This document shows positions 22,966 to 30,254 of a DNA stretch of 64,000 nucleotides, piece by piece; the stretch's first letter is position 1; every line of letters starts with the position of its first letter. The translations under genes and the position numbers were made by a program. The stretch spans positions 1,615,001 through 1,679,000 of the forward strand of contig NZ_RJVJ01000002.1 in the NCBI RefSeq assembly GCF_003751605.1. The letters run 5' to 3'. Source of the stretch: Kitasatospora cineracea. Lineage in GTDB: Bacteria > Actinomycetota > Actinomycetes > Streptomycetales > Streptomycetaceae. A model generated the notes under the pieces. That model made no database searches and was not told the origin of the DNA. It saw only the letters and a program-made list of their open reading frames with translations.

Positions 22966-24267
22966 ATGACCGAGGTCTGGCGGAACTGGGCGGGGAACCA
23001 GAGCGCGCGGCCCGCGCAGGTCGTGGCGCCGGGCTCGGTCGAGGAGCTCTCCGCGGCGGTGGTCGCGGCCGGGGAGGCCGGCCTACCGGTGAAGGCGGTC
23101 GGGGCGGGGCACTCGTTCACCGCGATAGCCGCCGCCGGGGACGCGGTGCTGGTCCGCCCGGACCGCCTGACCGCCGTCCGGAAGCTCGACCGCGAGGCCG
23201 GGACGGTCACCGTCGAGTCGGGCCTGCCGCTGCACCGGCTGAACCGCCTGCTCGCGGCGGCCGGCCTCTCGCTGACGAACATGGGCGACATCGAGGTGCA
23301 GACGGTCGCGGGCGCGACCAGCACCGGCACCCACGGCACCGGCCGGGACTCCGGCTCGCTGGCCGCGCAGATCGAGGAGGTCGAGATCGTCCTGGCCGAC
23401 GGCTCGGTGCGGACCTGCTCGGCGACCGAGGACGCCGAGCTGTTCCAGGGCGCCCGGCTGGGCCTGGGCGCGCTGGGCGTGGTGAGCGCGCTGACCTTCG
23501 CGGTGGAGCCGATGTTCCTGCTCTCCGCGCACGAGAAGCCGATGGGCTTCGACGAGGTGCTGGACTCCTTCGACGACCTGACCGCGGTGAACGAGCACTT
23601 CGAGTTCTACTGGTTCCCGCACACCGACCGCTGCTCGACCAAGCGCAACAACCGCAGCCAGGGCCCGGCCGCACCACTGCCGAGGTTCAAGGCCTGGCTG
23701 GACGACGACTTCCTCTCCAACACGGTCTGGGAGGGCGCCTGCCGGGTGGGCCGCGCCTTCCCCGGGGCGATCCCGACCATCGCCCAGGTCGCCAGCCGGG
23801 CCTGGTCCGAGCGCCGGTTCACCGACCAGGCGTACAAGGTCTACACCAGCCCGCGCAAGGTGCGCTTCATCGAGATGGAGTACGCGGTGCCGCGCGAGGC
23901 GGCCACCGGGGTGCTGCGCGAACTGAGGGCGCTGGTGGAGCGCTCCGACTGGCGGATCAGCTTCCCGGTGGAGGTGCGGGTGGCCCCGGCGGACGACCTG
24001 TGGCTGTCCACCGCGAACGGGCGGGACAGCGTCTACATCGCCGTCCACCTGTACCGGGGCACCCGCGAACTCTCCTACTTCACCGAGGTGGAGAAGCTGA
24101 TGACCGCCCACCAGGGGCGCCCGCACTGGGGCAAGCTGCACACCCGGGACGCCGAGTACCTGGCCTCCGTCTACCCGCACTTCGGCGACTTCACGGCGCT
24201 GCGCGACAAGGTCGACCCGGAGCGCCGGTTCGCCAACGCCTACCTGCGCCGGGTGCTCGGCGCCTGA
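22966..24267 (+). CDS. FAD-linked oxidase of the D-arabinono-1,4-lactone oxidase family
   Basis: 433 residues. The FAD-binding PCMH domain contains VGAGHSFTAIA (the His is the covalent FAD attachment site in alditol/aldonolactone oxidases) and ATSTGTHGTG. The C-terminal ALO domain carries the family signature RPHWGKLHT and ends VDPERRFANAYL. Likely oxidises a sugar alcohol or aldonolactone with O2 as acceptor, in the cytoplasm (no signal peptide). ATG at 22966 follows CGGGAGGCTCTGGAG. It ends 12 bases before the convergent membrane-protein gene. Confidence 0.92.
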   Translation: MTEVWRNWAGNQSARPAQVVAPGSVEELSAAVVAAGEAGLPVKAVGAGHSFTAIAAAGDAVLVRPDRLTAVRKLDREAGTVTVESGLPLHRLNRLLAAAGLSLTNMGDIEVQTVAGATSTGTHGTGRDSGSLAAQIEEVEIVLADGSVRTCSATEDAELFQGARLGLGALGVVSALTFAVEPMFLLSAHEKPMGFDEVLDSFDDLTAVNEHFEFYWFPHTDRCSTKRNNRSQGPAAPLPRFKAWLDDDFLSNTVWEGACRVGRAFPGAIPTIAQVASRAWSERRFTDQAYKVYTSPRKVRFIEMEYAVPREAATGVLRELRALVERSDWRISFPVEVRVAPADDLWLSTANGRDSVYIAVHLYRGTRELSYFTEVEKLMTAHQGRPHWGKLHTRDAEYLASVYPHFGDFTALRDKVDPERRFANAYLRRVLGA

Positions 24268-24279
24268 CCTCCCGCCGCC

Positions 24280-25080
24280 TCAGCCGGTGCCGGTCGGCGC
24301 GGCCGTCCCGGGCAACTCGCCCTGGCCGGCGGCCGGTTCCCCGGCCGGCGCGGTGGCCCGGTCGGTCGGGGCCGCGCCGGAGGGCGCGGCGCTCGGCGAG
24401 GGCTGCGCGGACGCCGACCCGGACGCCGCACCCGACGGGGTCGCCGACGGCCCGGCCGAACCGCCCGGCGTCGCCGACGGGGTGGCGGAGGAGCGGCCGG
24501 AGGGCAGGTCGGACGGCCCGGCGGACGGGGTGCCCGCGGGGGCCTGCGGCTGCCGGTCGCCGGACGGCCGCGAGGGGTTGAACGAGGTGCCGCCGCCGTC
24601 CTGCCCGGTGGTGATGTCGTGCATCGGCTTCCCGGCCGCAAGTTCCACCGCGACGATCGGCACCATGGCGAGCACGAACACCAGCCCGGAGACCGCCGCG
24701 TACGACTTCCACGTCCAGCGGCGTTTCGCGCGCAGCAGCCGGGGGGCGTTCCAGTCCTGGCTGATTCCGTTCGGCGGGGCGGGTGCGGGGTGCACCGCGG
24801 GGGCGGATTCGGTACCGCGTTCCACCGCGTTGCGCAGTTGTTCCCCGGTGCGTTTGAACAGGTGCTGGAAGAGCGCGCTTCCGACGGTCGCCCCCACCGA
24901 GACGACGGCCGCACCGAGTATCGTTCCGTACACTCCGAGTTCCGAGGCGAGTACTGCGCCGACCACCGCCGCCAAGGCGCTCGCCGCCACCTGAGCGGCC
25001 GTCAGGTCGAGCCGTCTGCGCTCGGCCTTCTCCTCCGCGGCGGCCGGTCCGTGCGCGAACTGCTGGCTCTGCTGCGGCAT
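24280..25080 (-). CDS. membrane protein with long Ser/Pro/Ala-rich C-terminal tail
   Basis: 266 residues. ATG at 25080 (MPQQSQQFAHG) has AGGGGCAGGG directly upstream, whereas the earlier in-frame ATG at 25146 lacks one. One or two closely spaced hydrophobic helices occupy about 25-65, another about 127-150, followed by a tail of about 110 residues rich in P, S, A, G and T, probably extracytoplasmic. I do not recognise a domain. It is convergent with the oxidase and divergent from sepH; conserved position beside sepH in Streptomyces is recalled, not checked. Confidence 0.7.
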   Translation of the reverse strand: MPQQSQQFAHGPAAAEEKAERRRLDLTAAQVAASALAAVVGAVLASELGVYGTILGAAVVSVGATVGSALFQHLFKRTGEQLRNAVERGTESAPAVHPAPAPPNGISQDWNAPRLLRAKRRWTWKSYAAVSGLVFVLAMVPIVAVELAAGKPMHDITTGQDGGGTSFNPSRPSGDRQPQAPAGTPSAGPSDLPSGRSSATPSATPGGSAGPSATPSGAASGSASAQPSPSAAPSGAAPTDRATAPAGEPAAGQGELPGTAAPTGTG

Positions 25081-25550
25081 CCCTGCCCCTCGGTCGATGT
25101 GTCGGAATTTCGAACAAGCCTCTCCATCTTGCCCAAAGAAGGACACAAGGGTCGAAAATCCGGTTCTCTCCGGTCGATATATGTGAAGATGATCACCGTT
25201 CGTCGATCACCGGCGGGTCAATGGGGTGCCCACTCCGGAGATTCCGGTGATTCGCGGGAGACTTGAGCGGCGAGCCGCCCCTCCGGATGCCACGAATGGA
25301 GTACTGTTCGTGGAGCCTGAGCCTTCGGACTCGTTGTCGACGACCCGTCGGACGACGGACCGGGCGCCCGGGTGCGATGTCGACCGTCGACGTGGCAAAC
25401 AGGCAACCGTGCCACAGCGGCGCGCCCGGGTGAAAGCCCGACACGCCGGGTAACTCTGCAAGGTTGTGGCCACTCGCCAACGGGCAGGCCACACTCAGTA
25501 CGGGAGCAGCGACGCAGGTGACGTCGGCAGGCACCACCCGGGAGGTAACC
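25081..25550 (+). promoter_or_regulatory. long divergent intergenic region with a structured leader before sepH
   Basis: About 470 bases. The part nearest sepH (about 25370-25495) can form consecutive hairpins: ATGTCG/CGACGT, then GTGGCA/TGCCAC with GGCAACC in the loop (about 25399-25422), CGGG-TGAAAG-CCCG, and GTGGCC/GGCCAC (25467-25492). The block containing GGCAACC followed by CCGGGTGA is reminiscent of the core of SAM-type riboswitches, but I cannot assign a class. A short open frame at 25226-25453 is present but has no convincing ribosome site. Confidence 0.4.
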
Positions 25551-26609
25551 GTGCCCGAACTGCGCGTCGTGGCCGTCAGCAACGACGGCACACGGCTGGT
25601 GCTCAAGGCTGCCGACAGCACGGAGTACACCCTGCCGATCGACGAGCGGCTGCGCGCCGCCGTCCGGGGTGACCGGCCGCGGCTCGGCCAGATCGAGATC
25701 GAGGTGGAGAGCCACCTCCGCCCCCGTGACATCCAGGCCCGGATACGAGCCGGTGCCTCCGCTGAGGAGGTCGCCCAGGCCGCCGGCATCTCGGTGGAAC
25801 GCGTCCGCCGCTTCGAGGGCCCGGTGCTCGCCGAGCGCGCCTTCATGGCCGAGCGGGCCCGCAAGACGGCGATCCGCCGGCACGGCGAGTCCACCGGCCC
25901 GCAGCTCGGCGAGGCCGTCGCCGAGCGCCTCGCGCTGCGCGGCGCCGAGAAGGACACCGAGCGCTGGGACTCCTGGCGCCGCGACGACGGCACCTGGGAG
26001 GTCGTCCTCTGGTACCGCGCCGAGGGCGAGCACCGGCGGGCCGCCTGGTCCTACGACCCGCCGCGGCGGCTGGTCCAGCCCAACGACGACGAGGCCCGCG
26101 CGCTGATCGGCGAGAACGTCGAGCGCGAGGAGGACTCGGTCTTCCCGTTCATCCCGCGGATCGCCCGGCTGCCGCACGACCGCCCGGCCCGCCCGATGAT
26201 CGAGCGGCCCTCCGCCGACCGCATCATGCAGGTCCGCGAGGCCCGCGAGGCGGCGGCCTCCGCCGCCACCGCGGCCGCGCCCGAACGGGACTCCCTCACC
26301 AGCCTGTTGGACGTGGTGCCGTCCTACCGCGGCGACCTCACCCCGGTCGTCGGCCCGAGCGTGGAGACCACGGTCGCCGAGGAGCCCGAGGAGGTCGTCG
26401 AGGAGACGGCGGCCCCTGCCGCCAGCGTCGGCGCGGGCTCCGCGTACGCGGACATCCTGATGCCGCGCTCGGTCGCCCCGCACCGGGACCGCCTGGTCGG
26501 CACCACCGACCGCCAGGCCGAGGCCGACGGCGTCCGGCCGGGCCGCCGGGCGACGGTGCCGAGCTGGGACGAGATCGTCTTCGGCTCGCGCCGCAAGAAG
26601 CCCGAGTAG
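25551..26609 (+). CDS. sepH: septation protein SepH (DUF3071)
   Basis: 352 residues. GTG at 25551 (reads VPELRVVAVSND) has GGGAGGTAACC immediately upstream; an upstream in-frame ATG at 25464 is rejected. The N-terminal DUF3071 region runs to about residue 170 and includes a helix-turn-helix-like segment (RIRAGASAEEVAQAAGISVER). A variable acidic linker leads to a conserved C-terminal tail (SWDEIVFGSRRKKPE). SepH binds FtsZ and promotes Z-ring assembly in Streptomyces vegetative and sporulation septa. It is monocistronic, with a long leader. Confidence 0.93.
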   Translation: MPELRVVAVSNDGTRLVLKAADSTEYTLPIDERLRAAVRGDRPRLGQIEIEVESHLRPRDIQARIRAGASAEEVAQAAGISVERVRRFEGPVLAERAFMAERARKTAIRRHGESTGPQLGEAVAERLALRGAEKDTERWDSWRRDDGTWEVVLWYRAEGEHRRAAWSYDPPRRLVQPNDDEARALIGENVEREEDSVFPFIPRIARLPHDRPARPMIERPSADRIMQVREAREAAASAATAAAPERDSLTSLLDVVPSYRGDLTPVVGPSVETTVAEEPEEVVEETAAPAASVGAGSAYADILMPRSVAPHRDRLVGTTDRQAEADGVRPGRRATVPSWDEIVFGSRRKKPE

Positions 26610-26798
26610 GCAACCGGGCTTCGGGAGAGGCGTTCTCAGGGGCTCGGGGAACGGCGGGCCCGGGTCTGCTGACGGCTCACCGCCGTTGCGCGCGTCTGTT
26701 GCCGGTTCTCCTGAAGGCCCGCAGCAGCACGGACCTCCGACGGGCTCCGGCCGTCAGCAGCACGGACCCGCCACCCCCGAGCCCCCGTCGGGTCTCCC

Positions 26799-27623
26799 CT
26801 ACTCCACCGGGTTGGCCGGGTTCGCGGACCACTCGCTCCAGGAGCCCGGGTAGAGGGCGACGCCGTCGTGGCCGGCCAGCGCGAGGGCGAGCAGCTGGTG
26901 GGCGGCGGTGACGCCGGAGCCGCAGTAGACGGCGGTGCGGGCCGGGTCGGTGAGGTCGAGGGCGGCGAACCGCCCGGCCAGCGCGGCCGGGGCGAGGAAG
27001 CGGCCGTCGGGGCCGAGGTTCTCGGTGGTGGGGGCGGAGACCGCGCCGGGGATGTGCCCGGCCCGCGGGTCGACGGGCTCGGTCTCGCCGCGGTAGCGCT
27101 CGCCGGCCCGGGCGTCGAGCAGCAGGCCGGTGCGGGCGAGCGCGGCGGCGCCGGCCGCGTCGACGGTGGGGAGGTGGCCGGGGTCGGCCTTGAAGTCGCC
27201 GTCGCCGGGGGGCGGGGTGTCGGTGCTGAGCGGGTGCCCGGCGGCGGTCCAGGCGGCGAGGCCGCCGTCCAGGACCCGGACGTCGCCGTGGCCGGCCCAG
27301 CGCAGCAGCCACCAGGCGCGGGCGGCGGAGAGCGCGGGCCCGGCGTCGTAGGCGACGACGGGGCGCTCGGCGCCGACGCCGGCCCGGCGCAGGGCGGCGG
27401 CGAGGCGGTCCGGGTCGGGCAGCGGGTGGCGGCCGGCCGGGCCGGGCGGGTCGGCGAGTTCGCGGTCCAGGTCGACGTAGTGCGCGCCGGGCAGGTGGCC
27501 CGCGGCGTACTCCTCGGCGCCGGGCGGGCCGCCGAGCGCCCAGCGGACGTCGAGCAGGACGGGGGGCCGGTCGGAGCCGAGCGCGGTGGCGAGTTCGGCG
27601 ACGCTGATCAGGGGCGAGGTCAT
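26799..27623 (-). CDS. sulfurtransferase with two rhodanese domains
   Basis: 274 residues. The N-terminal inactive rhodanese domain (VLLDVRW ... YAAGHLPGA) is followed by a catalytic domain with LLDARAGERYRGE and the active-site loop YCGSGVTA (Cys at about residue 237). It fits thiosulfate/3-mercaptopyruvate sulfurtransferases, which transfer sulfane sulfur to cyanide or thiols. The loop CGSGVTA favours the mercaptopyruvate (SseA-like) subclass. Both the start at 27623 and the length are typical. It is separated from thymidine kinase by about 80 bases. Confidence 0.92.
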   Translation of the reverse strand: MTSPLISVAELATALGSDRPPVLLDVRWALGGPPGAEEYAAGHLPGAHYVDLDRELADPPGPAGRHPLPDPDRLAAALRRAGVGAERPVVAYDAGPALSAARAWWLLRWAGHGDVRVLDGGLAAWTAAGHPLSTDTPPPGDGDFKADPGHLPTVDAAGAAALARTGLLLDARAGERYRGETEPVDPRAGHIPGAVSAPTTENLGPDGRFLAPAALAGRFAALDLTDPARTAVYCGSGVTAAHQLLALALAGHDGVALYPGSWSEWSANPANPVE

Positions 27624-27704
27624 GCCGCCATTGTGGCGCGCGGACGCGGCGCGCGGGGCGGGCCGGACGATCCCGTCACCCGGGGAAACGTTCCTGACGG
27701 GTGG

Positions 27705-28352
27705 TCAGCCCTCGAAGGGGAGCACGTCCGGGGAGAGGACCGCGGCCCGGGCGGTGGCGGCGGTGAGCCGGCGGCGGTGGTGGCGGCGGCAGAGCACCTC
27801 GTAGCCGATCTCGTCCTCGTTGACGGCGACGTCCCCGACCACCACCTGGGCGCCCTCGACGACCATGACGCCGCCGACGGTGCGGGCGTTGTGGGTGGCC
27901 CGGGCGCCGCACCAGCAGAGCGCCTCGACCTGGAGGACCTCGACCCGGTCGGCGAGCTCGATCAGCCGCTGGGAGCCGGGGAACAGCTTGGTGCGGAAGT
28001 CGGTGGTGATCCCGAAGGTGAACACGTCGATGCCCAACTCGTCGACGATCCGCGCGAGTTGGTCGATCTGCCCGGCGGAGAAGAACTGCGCCTCGTCGCA
28101 GATCAGGTAGTCGACCTTGCCGCCGGCCGAGAGCAGGTGGACGACGTACGCCTGGAAGTCGAAGACGTCGCCGACCTCGACGGCGTCGGCGCGCAGGCCG
28201 AGGCGGCTGGAGATGGTGGCGGCGCCGGCCCGGTCGTGGCGGGTGAAGATGATGCCCTGGCGGCCGCGGGCGGCGTGGTTGTGGTCCATCTGGAGGGCCA
28301 GCGTCGACTTGCCGCAGTCCATCGTGCCCGAGAAGAACACCAATTCAGCCAT
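27705..28352 (-). CDS. tdk: thymidine kinase
   Basis: 215 residues, type II TK family. The P-loop is FFSGTMDCGKST at residues 6-17, a variant of the usual GPMFSGKS. Also seen: IICDEAQFF-like VDYLICDEAQFFS (Walker B and catalytic Glu), the lasso region, and Cys residues CWCG and VLCRRHH that build the structural zinc site. It salvages thymidine to dTMP with ATP. Same strand as the phosphodiesterase gene upstream (43-base gap) and the rhodanese gene downstream. Confidence 0.93.
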   Translation of the reverse strand: MAELVFFSGTMDCGKSTLALQMDHNHAARGRQGIIFTRHDRAGAATISSRLGLRADAVEVGDVFDFQAYVVHLLSAGGKVDYLICDEAQFFSAGQIDQLARIVDELGIDVFTFGITTDFRTKLFPGSQRLIELADRVEVLQVEALCWCGARATHNARTVGGVMVVEGAQVVVGDVAVNEDEIGYEVLCRRHHRRRLTAATARAAVLSPDVLPFEG

Positions 28353-28395
28353 GGCGGAGCGTCAGCCTTTCGGGCGAGGGAGTCAACGGGCGGGC

Positions 28396-29550
28396 TCAGC
28401 CGCGGACTTCGAGCAGCGGCACGAGCTGTTCGACGGGGGTCATCGAGCCGTGCAGGCCGACCATCTGGGACTCCCCGGGCTCGCTGCGGGTGGCGACGAC
28501 GGCGATGTCGTCGCGGGCGGCGGCGACCACGTCGCCGATCCGGGGCAGCACGCGCTCGTCCACCGTGGGGCCGAACCAGCCCGCGGCGACGGCCTGTTCG
28601 CGGGTGGCGACCCACATCTGCTCGCCCAGCACCTCGCTCCACACCGCGTGCACGTCGCCGGCCGCGCCGGGATGGGCGTAGACGTGCCGGGCCCGGCCCT
28701 CGCCGCCGAGCAGCGCGACGCCGGCCGAGAGCTCCCAGTCCTCGTCGAAGTCGATCCGGTTCTCCGGGGCGATGTCGATCATGCCGTGGTCGGCGGTGAC
28801 GTACAGCGCGGAGCGCGGCGGGAGCTGCTCGGCCAGGCGGCGGGCGAGGCGGTCGACCGTGAAGAGGGTGAGCCGCCACTCGTCGGAGTCGACGCCGAAC
28901 CGGTGCCCGGCGGCGTCGAGTTCGCTCAGGTACGTGTAGACCAGGGCGCGGTCGTGCTCGGCCAGCCAGGCGGCGGCCCGGTCCATCCGCTCCTCGCCGG
29001 TGGTGCGGCCGAGGAAGGTGCCGCCGGAGAGCGCGACCTGGGTGAGCGGGGTGGAGGCGAACAGCGGGGAGGAGACCTGCGCGGTGGCCACCCCGGCCTG
29101 GTGGGCCCGCTCGAAGACGGTGGGGTAGGGCTGCCAGGTGTGCGGGTCGACCGGCGGGTTCCAGCGCAGCTGGTTCATCAGCCGCCCGCTGTCCGGGATC
29201 GCCACCGTGTACCCGGCCAGGCCGTGCTGCCCGGGCGGCAGGCCGGTGCCGACCGAGGCCAGCGAGGTGGCGGTGGTGGACGGGAAGCCCGCGGTGATCG
29301 GGGAGCGCCCGGCCATCAGCGAGGTGAGGAACGGCGCCCAGTCCGGGTTGGCCCGGATCAGCTCCCAGCCGAGGCCGTCGACCAGGAACACGCAGACCCG
29401 GTCGGCGGGCTCCAGCGGCAGCGCCGGGCGGTAGCCGGGCACGCCGAGGCCCGCCGCCAGCGTGGGCAGCAGGTCGGAGAGCGCGGCGCAGCCGTAGCGC
29501 GGGGCGGGGGCGTCGGCCGGGTCGAGCAGCTCGTAGGCGTCGTCGTGCAT
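28396..29550 (-). CDS. alkaline phosphatase superfamily protein (nucleotide pyrophosphatase/phosphodiesterase type)
   Basis: 384 residues, no signal peptide. Two-metal-site features of the superfamily: VFLVDGLGWELI (first Asp ligand), the catalytic nucleophile in GFPSTTATSLASVGTG (Thr), YLSELDAAGHRFG (Asp and His ligands) and TADHGMIDI (Asp-His). The PF01663 group hydrolyses phosphodiester or pyrophosphate bonds; the substrate is unknown. ATG at 29550 is used. It starts 8 bases after the DUF5998 stop, so the two are in one operon. Confidence 0.88.
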   Translation of the reverse strand: MHDDAYELLDPADAPAPRYGCAALSDLLPTLAAGLGVPGYRPALPLEPADRVCVFLVDGLGWELIRANPDWAPFLTSLMAGRSPITAGFPSTTATSLASVGTGLPPGQHGLAGYTVAIPDSGRLMNQLRWNPPVDPHTWQPYPTVFERAHQAGVATAQVSSPLFASTPLTQVALSGGTFLGRTTGEERMDRAAAWLAEHDRALVYTYLSELDAAGHRFGVDSDEWRLTLFTVDRLARRLAEQLPPRSALYVTADHGMIDIAPENRIDFDEDWELSAGVALLGGEGRARHVYAHPGAAGDVHAVWSEVLGEQMWVATREQAVAAGWFGPTVDERVLPRIGDVVAAARDDIAVVATRSEPGESQMVGLHGSMTPVEQLVPLLEVRG

Positions 29551-29558
29551 GTCCCGGC

Positions 29559-30143
29559 TCAGCCGTTGGCCACGGTCGCCTCGGACAGCGCCCGGGCGAA
29601 CACCAGCGCCTGGGCGACCGTCTCCGGCCCGTCCCCGGCCTCGCTGACCCGCAGCGACAGGTCGTCGGCGGTGGCGGAGCCGGTGTAGCCGTGGTCCGCC
29701 TCGCAGTTCGGGTCGGAGCAGCCGGCCGGCTCCAGGTCGAGGCGCTGCACGGCGCCCCAGCCGATGGTCAGCACGACCTCGCGCGGCGGGGTGCCGGGGG
29801 TGTACGTCTCGGGGTTGGCGACCATGCGGCTGACCACCACGGAGGTGATCCGGTCCAGGCGGACGGTCTCGGTGGAGGTGGTGGCGTACGGGACGGGGGT
29901 GGCCGCGTCGCCGTTCTGCTCGTCGGTGTGGCTGACCACGAAGCGGGACGCGGTGAGCACCAGCACGGTGACGTGCCGGCGGACCTCGTTGGCGTCGAAG
30001 GTGGTCTCCTGGTGCACCAGGTACGAGGTGATCGGCTCGGGGCCCACCGCGGACTCCACCGCCTCGGAGACCAGCGCCGGGTAGTAGCCGCTGCGCTCGA
30101 TCGCGGACCGCAGGTCCTGCGTGGTGGTACCGGTCTTCGCCAT
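29559..30143 (-). CDS. DUF5998 family protein
   Basis: 194 residues (starts MAKTGTTTQDLRS). ATG at 30143 is preceded by GGATGGAGAT. The soluble alpha/beta protein contains YLVHQETTFDANEVRRH and CSDPNCEADHGYTG. The family is restricted to actinobacteria and has no known function; it is regularly followed by the phosphodiesterase gene, as here (8-base gap), which suggests a shared process. Confidence 0.82.
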   Translation of the reverse strand: MAKTGTTTQDLRSAIERSGYYPALVSEAVESAVGPEPITSYLVHQETTFDANEVRRHVTVLVLTASRFVVSHTDEQNGDAATPVPYATTSTETVRLDRITSVVVSRMVANPETYTPGTPPREVVLTIGWGAVQRLDLEPAGCSDPNCEADHGYTGSATADDLSLRVSEAGDGPETVAQALVFARALSEATVANG

Positions 30144-30254
30144 ATCTCCATCCTGGCATGTCCCGCCGCTCCGGCGGGTGGCACTGCGCCGGGTTCGCCC
30201 GGCCTTCGCCCCGCGGGGGCCGCCCGGTCCTGGCGAGCGGGCAACCACGCAAGA

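Noticed and set aside
25226..25453. A 75-codon ORF upstream of sepH
   Set aside because: No ribosome site, Arg-rich wrong-frame composition, and overlap with the hairpin-rich leader.
26610..26798. Direct repeat CAGCAGCACGGACC (two copies) between sepH and the rhodanese gene
   Set aside because: Only two short copies in a GC-rich gap, with no link to a mobile element, operator symmetry or gene.
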